Shown here in pieces: positions 28,958-37,730 of a DNA stretch of 64,000 bases. The notes below the pieces were generated by a model. That model was not told the origin of the DNA. It saw only the letters and a program-made list of their open reading frames with translations, and did not search any database. How positions within the stretch are numbered: the first letter of the stretch is position 1; each line of letters begins with the position of its first letter. The position numbers were made by a program, and so were the translations under genes. This DNA comes from Psychrobium sp. MM17-31 (GTDB lineage Bacteria; Pseudomonadota; Gammaproteobacteria; Enterobacterales; Psychrobiaceae): the NCBI RefSeq assembly GCF_022347785.1, contig NZ_JAKRGA010000004.1:310001-374000 (forward strand), given 5' to 3'.

Positions 28958-30026
28958 GCATTTAACAATTGCGTTAGTTATTTATGCAATGATATTTGTC
29001 CTTTTATTTTATGTATCCAATGAATTTGTTAAAAACCCTACTGGAAGTTTTGAGATATTTTCTTTGACGATAGAGTCATCTATGGTTGAGTCTTATCTAG
29101 CTTCGTCACTAGATAATATTATTTTTTTCTCAACTATAGGAATATTATTGTTTTTAATTTCCAAAGAGAAGCCTGAAAATAATAAGTTATTTGAAAAAAT
29201 TAAATATATTTTTCCTATAGTTGAACAAGACAAACAGTTGAGTAGCTATTTAAAGAAGAAAATTTCTTCATTGGCTTGCATTGTGACCGAGTCAGAAAGA
29301 AATATAGAGTTAATGGAGTCTTCTAGTTGCGATAAGTTTGTAAAGCTCTCAATAAGTAGCGAATCTCATTTGAAGAATATTTATGGAAAAGATGATTTTA
29401 TAAGTGATGAAATTATCTTTAGTGTAAAAGTTGACCCTGTACCTTTTGAAGACATCTATGGCGAGATTTCGGAAGTTTATATTACTGATACTTTAGAAGC
29501 TATTCCAAAGGACAATGAGAAACTTAAATTTATTAAACGTTTAGTTAAGGATGATTGTGAATTTTCTAAAAGGTTGAAGGTAAAACTAAAACCTAATAAA
29601 GGCGCTTTATATAAAACTACTGCATGGTATTGGCAAAATATTGATGAGAAGTTTAATTTTCATGTTAGTAGATTTACGGAAAAACAGATTTATAATGTGA
29701 CCAATAGTACAGCTAATGCTATGAATGTAACGTTTGGCTCTAATAAAATAAAGCTTAACTTTAATCAAAAACTAAGCAAGATTGTTTCTAATCTTTCAAG
29801 TGGTGAATTTGTAGATTTTTTCCAAGATTCAAAGAAAGTAGATGATAGTTTAAGACAATTGGAGAGTGAGCACCTTAAAGAGTTAACATATTCGATAGAG
29901 CCTGGCGAAAGTGTGAAGCTAGAATTGGTAAATGTTACACCCGATGATCAGTTTACTATTCAAGTTAATCAGTCCGACACAAAATCTAATTTTTCAAAAG
30001 CACATGCAAATTTATCAAATCAGTAA
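28947..30026 (+). CDS. Two-helix membrane protein with large soluble domain, unknown
   Basis: I do not recognise this 359-residue protein. Two membrane segments occur near the N-terminus (LTIALVIYAMIFVLLFYV, about 6-23, and IIFFSTIGILLFLIS, about 58-72). They are followed by a soluble domain of about 285 residues rich in Lys, Ser and Asn with many predicted beta strands (for example CEFSKRLKVKLKP and YSIEPGESVKLELVNV). There is no signal peptide, so the large domain faces the cytoplasm if the two helices form a hairpin. It overlaps the zinc-ribbon gene by 11 bases. Codon use is AT-rich. The membrane/soluble layout is compatible with a sensor or defence effector, but nothing proves it. Confidence 0.7.
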   Translation: MRTKHLTIALVIYAMIFVLLFYVSNEFVKNPTGSFEIFSLTIESSMVESYLASSLDNIIFFSTIGILLFLISKEKPENNKLFEKIKYIFPIVEQDKQLSSYLKKKISSLACIVTESERNIELMESSSCDKFVKLSISSESHLKNIYGKDDFISDEIIFSVKVDPVPFEDIYGEISEVYITDTLEAIPKDNEKLKFIKRLVKDDCEFSKRLKVKLKPNKGALYKTTAWYWQNIDEKFNFHVSRFTEKQIYNVTNSTANAMNVTFGSNKIKLNFNQKLSKIVSNLSSGEFVDFFQDSKKVDDSLRQLESEHLKELTYSIEPGESVKLELVNVTPDDQFTIQVNQSDTKSNFSKAHANLSNQ

Positions 30027-30088
30027 AATTAATACTTAGAAAACTACAAAAATACCAAAAATGTGGTAATCTTTAATTTATGAATAAG

Positions 30089-30263
30089 TAACTCTACGAT
30101 TAGGAGCTTGCAAATGATTGTGAATGGTTCAGATTTTACAGGTGCTTAGATAAAGCATAAATCCTGTATTGCTAAATGAAGCAGAGTTAATTTAAAACTT
30201 ATCGATAAACCTTTGCTTAAAGTTGTTTAAATTAAAAGCCGAATAGAAATATTCGGCTTTTTT
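30089..30263 (+). ncRNA. Putative structured short transcript with 11-residue ORF
   Basis: TAACTCT (30089-30095) and AGAGTTA (30183-30189) can close a long stem. Inside are an AGGAG ribosome site (30102), a tiny ORF MIVNGSDFTGA (30114-30149) whose stop lies in a hairpin, and that hairpin itself: TACAGG-TGCTT with AAGCA and CCTGTA (30137-30168). An intrinsic terminator follows (AAAGCCGAAT/ATATTCGGCTTTTTT, 30234-30263). The combination suggests a small regulatory RNA, a leader or a mini-protein gene. No downstream gene continues past the terminator, so attenuation is not obvious. I found no match in memory. Confidence 0.4.
30234..30263 (+). terminator. Terminator of the short structured transcript
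   Basis: AAAAGCCGAATA and TATTCGGCTTTT form a stem around GAAA, followed by Ts. Confidence 0.8.
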
Positions 30264-30283
30264 GTGTAGTGAAAAGATTTGAC

Positions 30284-30343
30284 AGACGATCATTTCTAAT
30301 TCATTGTCGAAATCATGTTGGCTTCGACTACATTTGATAAGCT
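30284..30343 (+). repeat. Diverged direct repeat flanking the lipoprotein gene, left copy
   Basis: Blocks CGATCA, TAATT, ATTGT, AATCATGTT, GCTT and TGATAAG occur in the same order at 30908-30958, with a gap of about 10 bases in the right copy. The two copies bracket the gene at 30489. Confidence 0.5.
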
Positions 30344-30488
30344 TATATCGAGCGTAGTAGAAATCGAATATGACTAAAGCAAAACATCAGCTTACTGATT
30401 TGTCGGCAACTTCTTACTCTATAACTATCAATCATCCGGTTAATTTTATAATATCAGCTTCGAATTAAATTAATATCAAGGATGAATT

Positions 30489-30869
30489 ATGCGCTTAAGC
30501 GTTATCGCATTAGTTATTGTTGCAGCTTCTGGCTGTAGTACCACTCAGCAACAAACTCCCGTAAAAAACACCAACGTTTCACTTGTAGCTCAACAAGAAG
30601 TTAAGCCGTCTGGTAATGAGAGTTACTCGATATTTTCTATCATTTCTAATCAAGCTTTAGCTTCTTATAAAACTAAATATAGGGAAGCGACAAATCATAA
30701 GGCATTTGCGCAATCTGCTGCTGGTGCATGGAATTGGCGATCTAATAGAACATCAAAGCAACACGCAATCGATAGTGCATTAATTGCATGCCAAGCAAAC
30801 AATGAAAAATACGAGGCTAAGCATCCATGTCGAATTATCAATGTAGACGGTAAATGGATTACAGAATGA
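30489..30869 (+). CDS. Small lipoprotein, DUF4189-like C-terminus
   Basis: The 126-residue product has a lipoprotein signal MRLSVIALVIVAASGC (lipobox ASGC, Cys16). A hydrophilic linker precedes a C-terminal domain from about residue 70: KAFAQSAAGAWNWRS, then SKQHAIDSALIACQ and PCRIINVDGKWI. This resembles the short repeat in DUF4189-like proteins (A-x-x-x-x-G-x-W-G/N-x-S/R followed by A-x-x-x-A-x-x-x-C), which is recalled rather than searched. AAGGATGA precedes ATG 30489. It is bracketed by two diverged direct repeats, as if a cassette. Its role in the envelope is unknown. Confidence 0.7.
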   Translation: MRLSVIALVIVAASGCSTTQQQTPVKNTNVSLVAQQEVKPSGNESYSIFSIISNQALASYKTKYREATNHKAFAQSAAGAWNWRSNRTSKQHAIDSALIACQANNEKYEAKHPCRIINVDGKWITE

Positions 30870-30907
30870 TAAATAGAAGGTAGACATTTGATTGAAAAAT
30901 ATGAGGC

Positions 30908-30958
30908 TGGCGATCACTTTTAATTGATTGTTGGAATCATGTTAGCTTTGATAAGTTT
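30908..30958 (+). repeat. Diverged direct repeat flanking the lipoprotein gene, right copy
   Basis: It matches 30284-30343 in order (CGATCA, TAATTGATTGT, AATCATGTTAGCTT, TGATAAG) with substitutions and one internal deletion. Confidence 0.5.
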
Positions 30959-31111
30959 GAACAGAACATAATTCTCTCCTTGCCCCTATTAGTTATTGGA
31001 GTATGATTAACTATTGATGTAGCAGACATGTAGAAGTATGACATCACGTAACCTTTGAGGTCGAGGCAGTGTCCGGTAATGACGTTCTGAATCCAAGATG
31101 ATGTCTTGGCG

Positions 31112-31142
31112 AAGGCTCCCTAGATGGAGCCTTTGTTATTTC
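31112..31142 (+). terminator. Terminator-like hairpin
   Basis: AAGGCTCC pairs with GGAGCCTT around CTAGAT and is followed by TTGTTATTTCTT. It lies 240 bases after the lipoprotein stop and may end a transcript from that side. Confidence 0.55.
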
Positions 31143-31215
31143 TTGTGTGGGATAAATGTTGAAACTCAGTCGGGGCTTTACTGGCAACGGTTATGAGCAA
31201 ACCTTTCATTACTCG

Positions 31216-33714
31216 TTAATCCACACTCTCCACCGACTGCAAATACTGCCGATAAAACTCATCTGTTTTTATCGCGGGTGACCAGTAATATCCTTGGCCG
31301 TATTTGCCGCCCAGTGTTCGAATAACTTCTAATTCACCGTCGTTTTCTATGCCTTCGATAATAGTTTCTGATTGTAGGGTTTTGGCGAGTTTTAGCAGGG
31401 TTTCTACCACGGATTGGTTAATTGGGTTGTGGTCTATGCCGCTGACAAATGCCATGTCGATTTTTATTTCGTCGGGATCGATTTGACTGAGGTAAATCAT
31501 TGATGAATAGCCAGTGCCAAAGTCGTCGATGGATATTTTAAAGCCCATTTCTTTTAGCTTTCGAATAACGGCGAATAGCTCTTGTGAGTTGTCTAAATCT
31601 TGCGATTCGGTGATTTCTAACATGATGTTAGCGCGGTTGATTGGGTGGCTTTCACATAGTTGCTGAATAAACGGGATAAATTGATCGTGCTGGAGATCGA
31701 ATACCGATAAATTGATAGACAGAGAGATATCTGGCTTGTGCTGATTCATCCACACAAAGGCTTGGCGTAGCGCTATTTTGGTAATTTCAAAGATGAGGCC
31801 GCTGTGCTCGGCAATGGGAATGAACACGCCGGGGCTGATAAAGCCGTCTTCTTTGTCGTGCCAGCGCATTAAGGTTTCGCCGCCAATGACTCGTTGGGTA
31901 AATAAGTCGACTTTAGGTTGAATGTAGATTTCCAGTGCTTGTCGTTCGATAGCTAGCTCAAGTTTGTTGAGTAAGTTAACGCGTTCTTTCGCTTGTAGAT
32001 CGAGGTTGATATCAAACAATGCCCAATCGCTGCTTTGTCGTTTTGCTTCAATGACGGCGGTGCTCGCTCTGCGATAGAGTTCGACGGGATCGTCTTTCAT
32101 GTCGCTGACATCGAGAATACTGGCTCTGATTTGGATGTTGATGTGATTGGTAACTTGCGCGGTTGCGCTATGCCAACAGTTAATCACATTGTTGACCTGT
32201 GTTTCTGAGCTTTGCTCGCCTCTAACTAAGACTAAAACCTGCTTGGTGCCCATGAAAATAACTGAGTAGCTCTCGTTGCGAATTAACGAAATATCGCAGC
32301 TCCATGGCTGTTGAGTTAGTGCTTTATTAAACTCATTTAGGCAATTGGCAATGTATTTTGTCACTACCACGCTGCCGAGGAGGGTGGTTTGTTCATCGAC
32401 GCCTTCCAGCTTGATTAAAACCATTTTTAAGCTGGCATCTTGTCCGCTTTTTTTTGCTAGCTGAGTTTTAAATTCTTGGTAATAAAAGTTGCTGTTAGGT
32501 AGTTTGTAAATCGGATCGATAAAGCTTTTACGCTTTTGCTGTAGCTCATTAAATTCAAGCCGTTTAGCGAGGGCAATCGATAGGATATAAAGCTCTAACA
32601 GAGAGCCGATTAAAAACGCGTGCATGGTAATGACGTTTTGCGGCAAAAAGCCTGCATAGGTTGATATGCCGACCAGTCCGCCAATGACAATTGAAAGCCA
32701 TGATAAGAGGTATATTGATGCTGGCGAATAGCCTTTGATTAAGGCTTTGTATCCGACATAAATACAGGTAATAGCTACCGCTAACAACAAGGGCGTGGAA
32801 ATGGCCATCATGGTGTATTCGGGGAGTACGAATCCTAATAAGCTGATGGCGGGCAGAAGCCAATGTGTGCGGGAGATAAATTTGTAGAGCTTCTTGGAAT
32901 AGGTTTTCATTTCTAAGAAGTAGCAACTAAACAGCAAGGCAAACCAAATCAGGTTTATGTTTATCATGCTGATATGCTGGGCTAACCAGCGTATAGAAGC
33001 CTCAGGGAAGATGAAGTAGCCAAAGCCAAACAACGCAGAGAATTCTAGAAAAACTGCAGTTTGGTAGAGCATGTACCATTTGTAAGTAGCAGAGCGGTGC
33101 AGGGCATAAATAATCGCATTATAGCCGGACAACGCAATGAAGATGCCGATGATAACGCCGTAAAACATTAGGATATTTATTTTGTAGTCTGCTAGCGGTT
33201 GATGGCTCATTACCGTGATTGGCATGATCTTAGGGCCTTTGCTTTCTTTGCGGATCAGCAAGGTTGCACGCTCGTTTGGTACTAGCTCAAATTCGAATAG
33301 CACGCCGTGATAAGTTGAAGTAAGCGCAGGTCTATTCTTCAATCCAAGTTGGGCTGTGCGGTCTAAAACGCCGTCGCGGTATAGGTAAACGTCTAGCTGT
33401 TCAATAACATGTGATTGGAACAGCAGCGCGATGGTGTTGTTTTCACTGGCTATTTCAGAGCGAATGCTGAGTCGGTGCCAGTAGATTGCTCGCGATGCTT
33501 GATTGGATTCAGCGAATAATTCTGGCGTAAATTCTTTCGAGTAGAGCAGCTGGTTAGGATCGAGTTGGCTATTAGTTTTAAGGGTTGCTAAAGGCTGTAG
33601 GATGTTAACTTTAGGCTGTGCTTTACTTATGACAATATCAGCCCCAATGCTGTAAAAAGAGCATGAAAGAATCACGAGTGTGATGATAAGAGCTGATATT
33701 TTTTTGAAATCCAT
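31216..33714 (-). CDS. EAL-domain c-di-GMP phosphodiesterase with 7TMR-DISM sensor
   Basis: Start ATG 33714 is chosen because GGGGAG lies eight bases upstream; an earlier ATG at 33789 adds 25 residues without signal character. The 832-residue product has a signal peptide, a periplasmic 7TMR-DISM extracellular domain (about 25-160), seven membrane helices (about 175-380), a degenerate GGDEF-like domain lacking GGDEF (SYSVIFMG in its place), and a C-terminal EAL domain (about 590-825). The EAL motif is ETL (GGETLMRW) but the other catalytic signatures are kept: LSINLS, LEITES, IDDFGTGYSS, KIDMAFV and EGIEN. It probably degrades c-di-GMP, with the GGDEF remnant regulatory. Confidence 0.9.
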   Translation of the reverse strand: MDFKKISALIITLVILSCSFYSIGADIVISKAQPKVNILQPLATLKTNSQLDPNQLLYSKEFTPELFAESNQASRAIYWHRLSIRSEIASENNTIALLFQSHVIEQLDVYLYRDGVLDRTAQLGLKNRPALTSTYHGVLFEFELVPNERATLLIRKESKGPKIMPITVMSHQPLADYKINILMFYGVIIGIFIALSGYNAIIYALHRSATYKWYMLYQTAVFLEFSALFGFGYFIFPEASIRWLAQHISMININLIWFALLFSCYFLEMKTYSKKLYKFISRTHWLLPAISLLGFVLPEYTMMAISTPLLLAVAITCIYVGYKALIKGYSPASIYLLSWLSIVIGGLVGISTYAGFLPQNVITMHAFLIGSLLELYILSIALAKRLEFNELQQKRKSFIDPIYKLPNSNFYYQEFKTQLAKKSGQDASLKMVLIKLEGVDEQTTLLGSVVVTKYIANCLNEFNKALTQQPWSCDISLIRNESYSVIFMGTKQVLVLVRGEQSSETQVNNVINCWHSATAQVTNHINIQIRASILDVSDMKDDPVELYRRASTAVIEAKRQSSDWALFDINLDLQAKERVNLLNKLELAIERQALEIYIQPKVDLFTQRVIGGETLMRWHDKEDGFISPGVFIPIAEHSGLIFEITKIALRQAFVWMNQHKPDISLSINLSVFDLQHDQFIPFIQQLCESHPINRANIMLEITESQDLDNSQELFAVIRKLKEMGFKISIDDFGTGYSSMIYLSQIDPDEIKIDMAFVSGIDHNPINQSVVETLLKLAKTLQSETIIEGIENDGELEVIRTLGGKYGQGYYWSPAIKTDEFYRQYLQSVESVD

Positions 33715-33833
33715 CCAAAGCTCCCCATCCTGAATAAGTAATACTTTTATAGCATGCCTCATGATAAAGTTGCAAAGCTGTGATGCCATTAAATCAACGG
33801 ATTTTGAGCGAAATTAAATTATAGGAATACTCA

Positions 33834-34172
33834 GTGACAACTTGGCCTGCCATTATCAAATTCGAAGCAGATGACGAGCTGTTTTTCATCGCTGACGCAG
33901 CGCAGTGGAACAGTGATCGCGATCTTTGTGGCACTGACTATCATTCGTCAGACATCTTAATCGACGCCGCTGGTGCAATACATCATCTAAACCATCAATC
34001 TGATGGCAAAGTTACTCCTCAATCGACTAAGCAAGTGATGGAGCTTTCCAGCGCCATCGAACTGGTAAAAGCACATTTCTCTGCCATCGGTGCATGCTGC
34101 TCGGCAAAACTCTCCGCACGAACTTTTGAAGAATTATTTGAAATGGTTGGCGCTAGTGAAGCTCATAAGTGA
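33834..34172 (+). CDS. DUF4144-like protein
   Basis: The 112-residue product starts at GTG 33834 with AGGAAT upstream. It is acidic and soluble, without signal peptide, and starts TTWPAIIKFEADDELFFIAD, followed by SSDILIDAAGAIHHL and a C-terminal helix with CCSAKL. This resembles short gammaproteobacterial proteins called DUF4144; the assignment is from memory. The gene is divergent from the EAL gene and ends two bases before the stop of the convergent gene at 34175. Function unknown. Confidence 0.7.
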   Translation: MTTWPAIIKFEADDELFFIADAAQWNSDRDLCGTDYHSSDILIDAAGAIHHLNHQSDGKVTPQSTKQVMELSSAIELVKAHFSAIGACCSAKLSARTFEELFEMVGASEAHK

Positions 34173-34174
34173 GC

Positions 34175-34726
34175 TTATTTACGCTGGTAACGATCGAGTT
34201 CGATAATAATCACGTCAGTATCAGTTTGACTGATAAAATAAAATGGATGATGTCGCAGGGTTCCACTTTTCAGTGCTCTACCAAATGCCACTGCTTGTTC
34301 AATTTGCCCCTTATCATTCATGTACACCTTAAGTTGGCAGGTAGTACTGCGGCACTCGATATCCTTGAGACTAAATTGGGCTAATGAGTCGTCATTAATA
34401 AATATTTCGTGAACTTGATGAGTAAAATTATCAGCCCATTCATAGTCAATTGGTTGTTCTTTAAAAGGCTGTTGTTTGAGAGTGTTTTCTTCAATAGGGG
34501 AATTTTGTGTCGTCTCTATGGCAGTAATAATTTCCTTCTTCTCGAAACGTTCTTGAATTCTAGCTTGGGCTTCGGCCGTATCAATTATGGGAATATCGGT
34601 AGCTTGAATTGGCGCTTTTTCAGTAGCTGATTGCTGGCGCGTTATCGAATCATTCGTCTTGTTCATTGGAACTAATTGATAAGCTAAAGCCGCTGCGATA
34701 AGGATAAGTGCTAGGAAATATTTCAT
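34175..34726 (-). CDS. Membrane-anchored hypothetical protein
   Basis: I do not recognise this 183-residue protein. An N-terminal hydrophobic segment (MKYFLALILIAAALAYQLV) should anchor it or be cleaved. A polar linker of about 75 residues rich in Gln, Glu and Thr leads to a compact C-terminal domain (about 95-180) with two cysteines in CRSTTCQLKVYM, a spacing suited to a disulfide, and the end TDVIIIELDRYQRK. A periplasmic role is likely. It is convergent with the DUF4144-like gene, two bases apart. Confidence 0.65.
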   Translation of the reverse strand: MKYFLALILIAAALAYQLVPMNKTNDSITRQQSATEKAPIQATDIPIIDTAEAQARIQERFEKKEIITAIETTQNSPIEENTLKQQPFKEQPIDYEWADNFTHQVHEIFINDDSLAQFSLKDIECRSTTCQLKVYMNDKGQIEQAVAFGRALKSGTLRHHPFYFISQTDTDVIIIELDRYQRK

Positions 34727-34930
34727 TTCACCGTCCGTTGGTCTCTTTATAGAAAATAACCTATTGATAATATGTTATTTAATTACAATCACCAATAGAA
34801 TTTTGAGTTCGATAATTTTAGTTTATCAATAAATTAATAGATTTATCCCTCGTTAATGTTGAGGTAATTAGAGTGCTCACTCGCCAATCATGATGTGATG
34901 TAAATTAAATTTTCAAATGGAGATCTTTAA

Positions 34931-35527
34931 ATGATTTTAACGGTAGGTACGGATTCGACTTGGTCATTGAGGGCGTGGATTTGTGCTCAGTTGGCAGATA
35001 TTAAAACAGAGATTAATGTTATCGATTTATCGAGCGCTGATTATAAAAATGAAATTGCCAAGGTGTCAGATGCTGGACTGGTGCCTGTTTTGTCAAATGG
35101 TTCGCTGCGAATGCACGATTCGTTAGCGATTGTGGAATATTTTGATGAGTTGTCACAGGGCAAGCTTTACCCTGCGGCGTTGAATGAAAGAGCATTAGCA
35201 AGAAGTTTGTGCTGTGAAATGCATGCTGGTTTTATGGCGTTGCGCGCTAACTGTCCTTTTACATTAGAGAATGTAGAGCCAATAACTGATTTAACTGATG
35301 CTATGCGCAGTGATCTTGCACGTGTCGAGTCAATTTTCGAAGGGGCAAAGTTGCCCTTTATGTTTGATTCGCCGAATGCTGTTGACGCGTTTTACGCCAT
35401 TCTTGCCTATCGATTGAGTGCTTACGGCATAGTGTTAAAAGGTCAAGCGGGAGACTATCAAAAGAGCCTATTAAATTGGTCATTATTAAAAGATGCCATT
35501 GGTTTCGCTAAGTCGTGTAAGGCGTAA
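34931..35527 (+). CDS. Glutathione S-transferase family protein
   Basis: The 198-residue product has an N-terminal thioredoxin-like GST domain: a SxxS-type start (TDSTWSLRAWICAQLA, with Ser in the usual active-site position), the cis-Pro GLVPVL and the glutathione-binding HDSLAIVEYF (ES/DS motif). An all-helical C-terminal domain follows. GSTs conjugate or reduce electrophiles with glutathione; the substrate cannot be predicted. The gene is alone, with AATGGAGA upstream of its ATG. Confidence 0.9.
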   Translation: MILTVGTDSTWSLRAWICAQLADIKTEINVIDLSSADYKNEIAKVSDAGLVPVLSNGSLRMHDSLAIVEYFDELSQGKLYPAALNERALARSLCCEMHAGFMALRANCPFTLENVEPITDLTDAMRSDLARVESIFEGAKLPFMFDSPNAVDAFYAILAYRLSAYGIVLKGQAGDYQKSLLNWSLLKDAIGFAKSCKA

Positions 35528-35631
35528 TAAGTCGATGGTTTAATCTTGAATTAGCGAAAGCATTTTATTTGTTGTAACAACGCTGTATAGTCGGTGCCTT
35601 CTTTTGGGTACTAATAATTATTCGTATTACG

Positions 35632-36834
35632 ATGAGCAAGCAATTCTGGTTTAAAATTCACAGTTGGGTAGGTATTAAGCTGGCGTTGCTGACTTGTTTT
35701 ATTTTGATCACCGGAACATTTGCGGTGGTGTCCAATGAAATCGATTGGCTTACAAATTCGGCGATGCGTGCCGATGTCAGTAGTAATACGATGCAATGGC
35801 AAGCTATTTACGATAACGCCAGTCGCATGAGGCCTGAAGACTCTATTGCTTGGGTATCACGCCCTAAAGATCCTTGGTTTGCCACAGAAGTCATTATGCG
35901 CGGAGTTGATGGTGAGCGTTATCGCTTGTTCTTTCATCCGGAGACAGCCCAGTATCAAGGTGACGGCCGTTGGTATAATTGGCAGCGCTTTTTTCGGATG
36001 ACTCATCGTCATTTGATGATGCCCAGTCAGATCGGTATCACCATTGTGTGCTTAGTTGGCTTGTTTCTTTTTATGTCGGGCATTTCCGGCATTTTGATTT
36101 ATAAGCGCTGGTGGCGGGATTTCTTCCGTAAACCTCGAACACATAACCCAAAGTTGTTTTGGCATGATATTCATCGAGTTATGGGGTTGTGGAGTTTGTG
36201 GCTGCTACTTATCATTTGCGTTACTGGCGTATGGTATCTCTTGGAAATTTGGGGACTGCGCGCTCAATTCCCCAAAGATGCTAAGCCAGTCTCTGAGCAA
36301 GCGCAAACCATTGCTGTGCAGCCGCAAGCAGACATTATTGGGCGAGTCATCGCGAAAGCAAAAGAGACACGGCCTGAGCTGGACATAACCAGTATTCGTC
36401 TGCCAACTCGTGCCAATCAAGGTATTGTGATTCAAGGGTACGATGATACGGTATTGGTACGTGAACGGGCTAATAATTTGGTCTTTGATCCTATTTCGGG
36501 TGACTTGCTTTCAGTGCGTTATGCCAGTGAGCAGGGGGCGCATGTAAGAATTTCAGAAGCTGCCGATCCGTTGCATTTTGGAACCTTCGGCGGATTAACG
36601 ACAAAGCTGATTTACTTTGTGTTTGGCATTATTCTTAGTGGCTTGGCTGTCGCTGGAACCTATTTGTATGGCATGCGTCAACTGCGTGCACCGCGTGGTG
36701 AAACTGTAGCGGCAAAAAACTATTGGCGTGTTTCGTGGCTGGGGCAAGGAAAGTGGCGCTGGTTATCGGTGTTATTATTGACGATATGCACGATTCTAAC
36801 AGTGGTTTTGTTTGCAGGAATTGCGCAGGCATAA
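35632..36834 (+). CDS. PepSY-associated membrane protein
   Basis: The 400-residue product has four strong membrane helices: about 14-34 (GIKLALLTCFILITGTFAVV), 137-157, 185-205 and 320-340, plus a C-terminal one. Large periplasmic loops carry PepSY-like segments. Histidines paired with helices (RMTHRHLMMP, HDIHRVMGLWSLW, DPLHFGTFGG) are those thought to ligate haem in this family. Relatives are often linked to siderophore or metal reduction at the inner membrane. There is no TonB receptor beside it here, so the substrate is open. A convergent terminator follows at 36865. Confidence 0.85.
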   Translation: MSKQFWFKIHSWVGIKLALLTCFILITGTFAVVSNEIDWLTNSAMRADVSSNTMQWQAIYDNASRMRPEDSIAWVSRPKDPWFATEVIMRGVDGERYRLFFHPETAQYQGDGRWYNWQRFFRMTHRHLMMPSQIGITIVCLVGLFLFMSGISGILIYKRWWRDFFRKPRTHNPKLFWHDIHRVMGLWSLWLLLIICVTGVWYLLEIWGLRAQFPKDAKPVSEQAQTIAVQPQADIIGRVIAKAKETRPELDITSIRLPTRANQGIVIQGYDDTVLVRERANNLVFDPISGDLLSVRYASEQGAHVRISEAADPLHFGTFGGLTTKLIYFVFGIILSGLAVAGTYLYGMRQLRAPRGETVAAKNYWRVSWLGQGKWRWLSVLLLTICTILTVVLFAGIAQA

Positions 36835-36864
36835 CTGTGAATAGTTGACGTGATATGGGCAGAA

Positions 36865-36891
36865 ATACGCTATCGCAAACCGATAGCGTAT
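36865..36891. terminator. Convergent terminator hairpin
   Basis: ATACGCTATCG and CGATAGCGTAT form a perfect 11-base stem around CAAAC, between the PepSY and DUF1826 genes. T-tracts are short, so efficiency is uncertain. Confidence 0.6.
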
Positions 36892-36903
36892 CATTATTGC
36901 GGT

Positions 36904-37563
36904 TTAATCATCGATAAAATCAATAGTAAGTAGCAGTCTCTTTTCACCAGCAGCAACTGCTGGCGAACGATGGACTAGCCCAAATCCTTCTTCCTCACTC
37001 CAATATTCACCTTTTAGCAGCGCAACATCGCCAGTCGTGAGCTGATTAATGGTTGTATCGGCGCTGATTAATCCTGAATCCTCATCTGGCAAGCCTTGGC
37101 TTTTGGCCCCGAGTTTGTCGCGATTAACATCGTCGTGGTTAAGCCATTGAGTGGCAATGCCGTTATAGGTAGTAACTAATCGGCACGGAATGCGATCGAC
37201 GTGAAAACGCGGGCACATAGCGCGATCGAGTACAGTTAATCTAACCCCCGCACGTTTTTGTTCGAATAGGCAGCAAAACATATCGACTAGCTGGGCAATG
37301 TCTTGGTGTAATTCTGCCCCCATATTTTTAGTCTCGAAATCCTTACTAAGCACCTCAATGGCGTTGTCTGGTGTCATGGCCAAAGAAGCGGAAGCCTTGG
37401 GATGATTAGTAATGAAATCATGTATTTCATGATTTAGTTCTTCGGATAAGTCCCTTTGCCAAACAGATATATTGACAGACGCTTGATAGATATCTGCTAA
37501 TACACTCGGTTCGTCACTAATGCTTGGAATTCGCGTTGGTATTGATTCGGCTAGATTATTCAC
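36904..37563 (-). CDS. DUF1826 family protein
   Basis: The 219-residue product fits DUF1826: VNISVWQRDL near the N-terminus, the central block RFHVDRIPCRLVTTYNGIAT followed by QWL, and a C-terminal VHRSPAVAAGEKRLLLTIDF. The pattern of His and Asp (H-x-D ... VHRSP ... R) recalls an Fe(II)/2-oxoglutarate oxygenase-like fold, but I cannot confirm that. In other bacteria DUF1826 is often near zinc-uptake genes; none are here. It is soluble with no signal peptide. Confidence 0.8.
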   Translation of the reverse strand: MNNLAESIPTRIPSISDEPSVLADIYQASVNISVWQRDLSEELNHEIHDFITNHPKASASLAMTPDNAIEVLSKDFETKNMGAELHQDIAQLVDMFCCLFEQKRAGVRLTVLDRAMCPRFHVDRIPCRLVTTYNGIATQWLNHDDVNRDKLGAKSQGLPDEDSGLISADTTINQLTTGDVALLKGEYWSEEEGFGLVHRSPAVAAGEKRLLLTIDFIDD

Positions 37564-37730
37564 GGTGCTATTGTCTCTGTGTTATTTTTATTTGTGAAAT
37601 GTTATATCGTAACAGTTGATTTTTCCAGTGAGATAATAGGGCTTGTTGTATATCTTGCTGACGAACTAACTTTTGTTGCGGTAATATTGGCCTTAGTAGA
37701 GGTTAATTGTGAAGTAGCGAGAATAATCTG

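Larger units (their letters stand above)
30027..30488. other. AT-rich intergenic region with structured transcript and repeat copy 1
   Basis: This 462-base gap holds a predicted short transcript with an 11-codon ORF (30089-30263), the left copy of a diverged direct repeat (30284-30343) and the promoter region of the lipoprotein gene. Nothing else is seen. Confidence 0.5.
30870..31215. other. Intergenic region with repeat copy 2 and tandem hairpins
   Basis: This 346-base gap contains the right copy of the direct repeat (30908-30958) and, near its end, CCAAGA/TCTTGG (31093-31109) followed by AAGGCTCC/GGAGCCTT (31112-31133) and a T-rich tail, which looks like a rightward terminator. No gene is supported. 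Confidence 0.45.

Noticed and set aside
32180-32300. Active diguanylate cyclase in the 7TMR-DISM protein
   Set aside because: The GGDEF motif is absent; only the EAL domain keeps its catalytic set.
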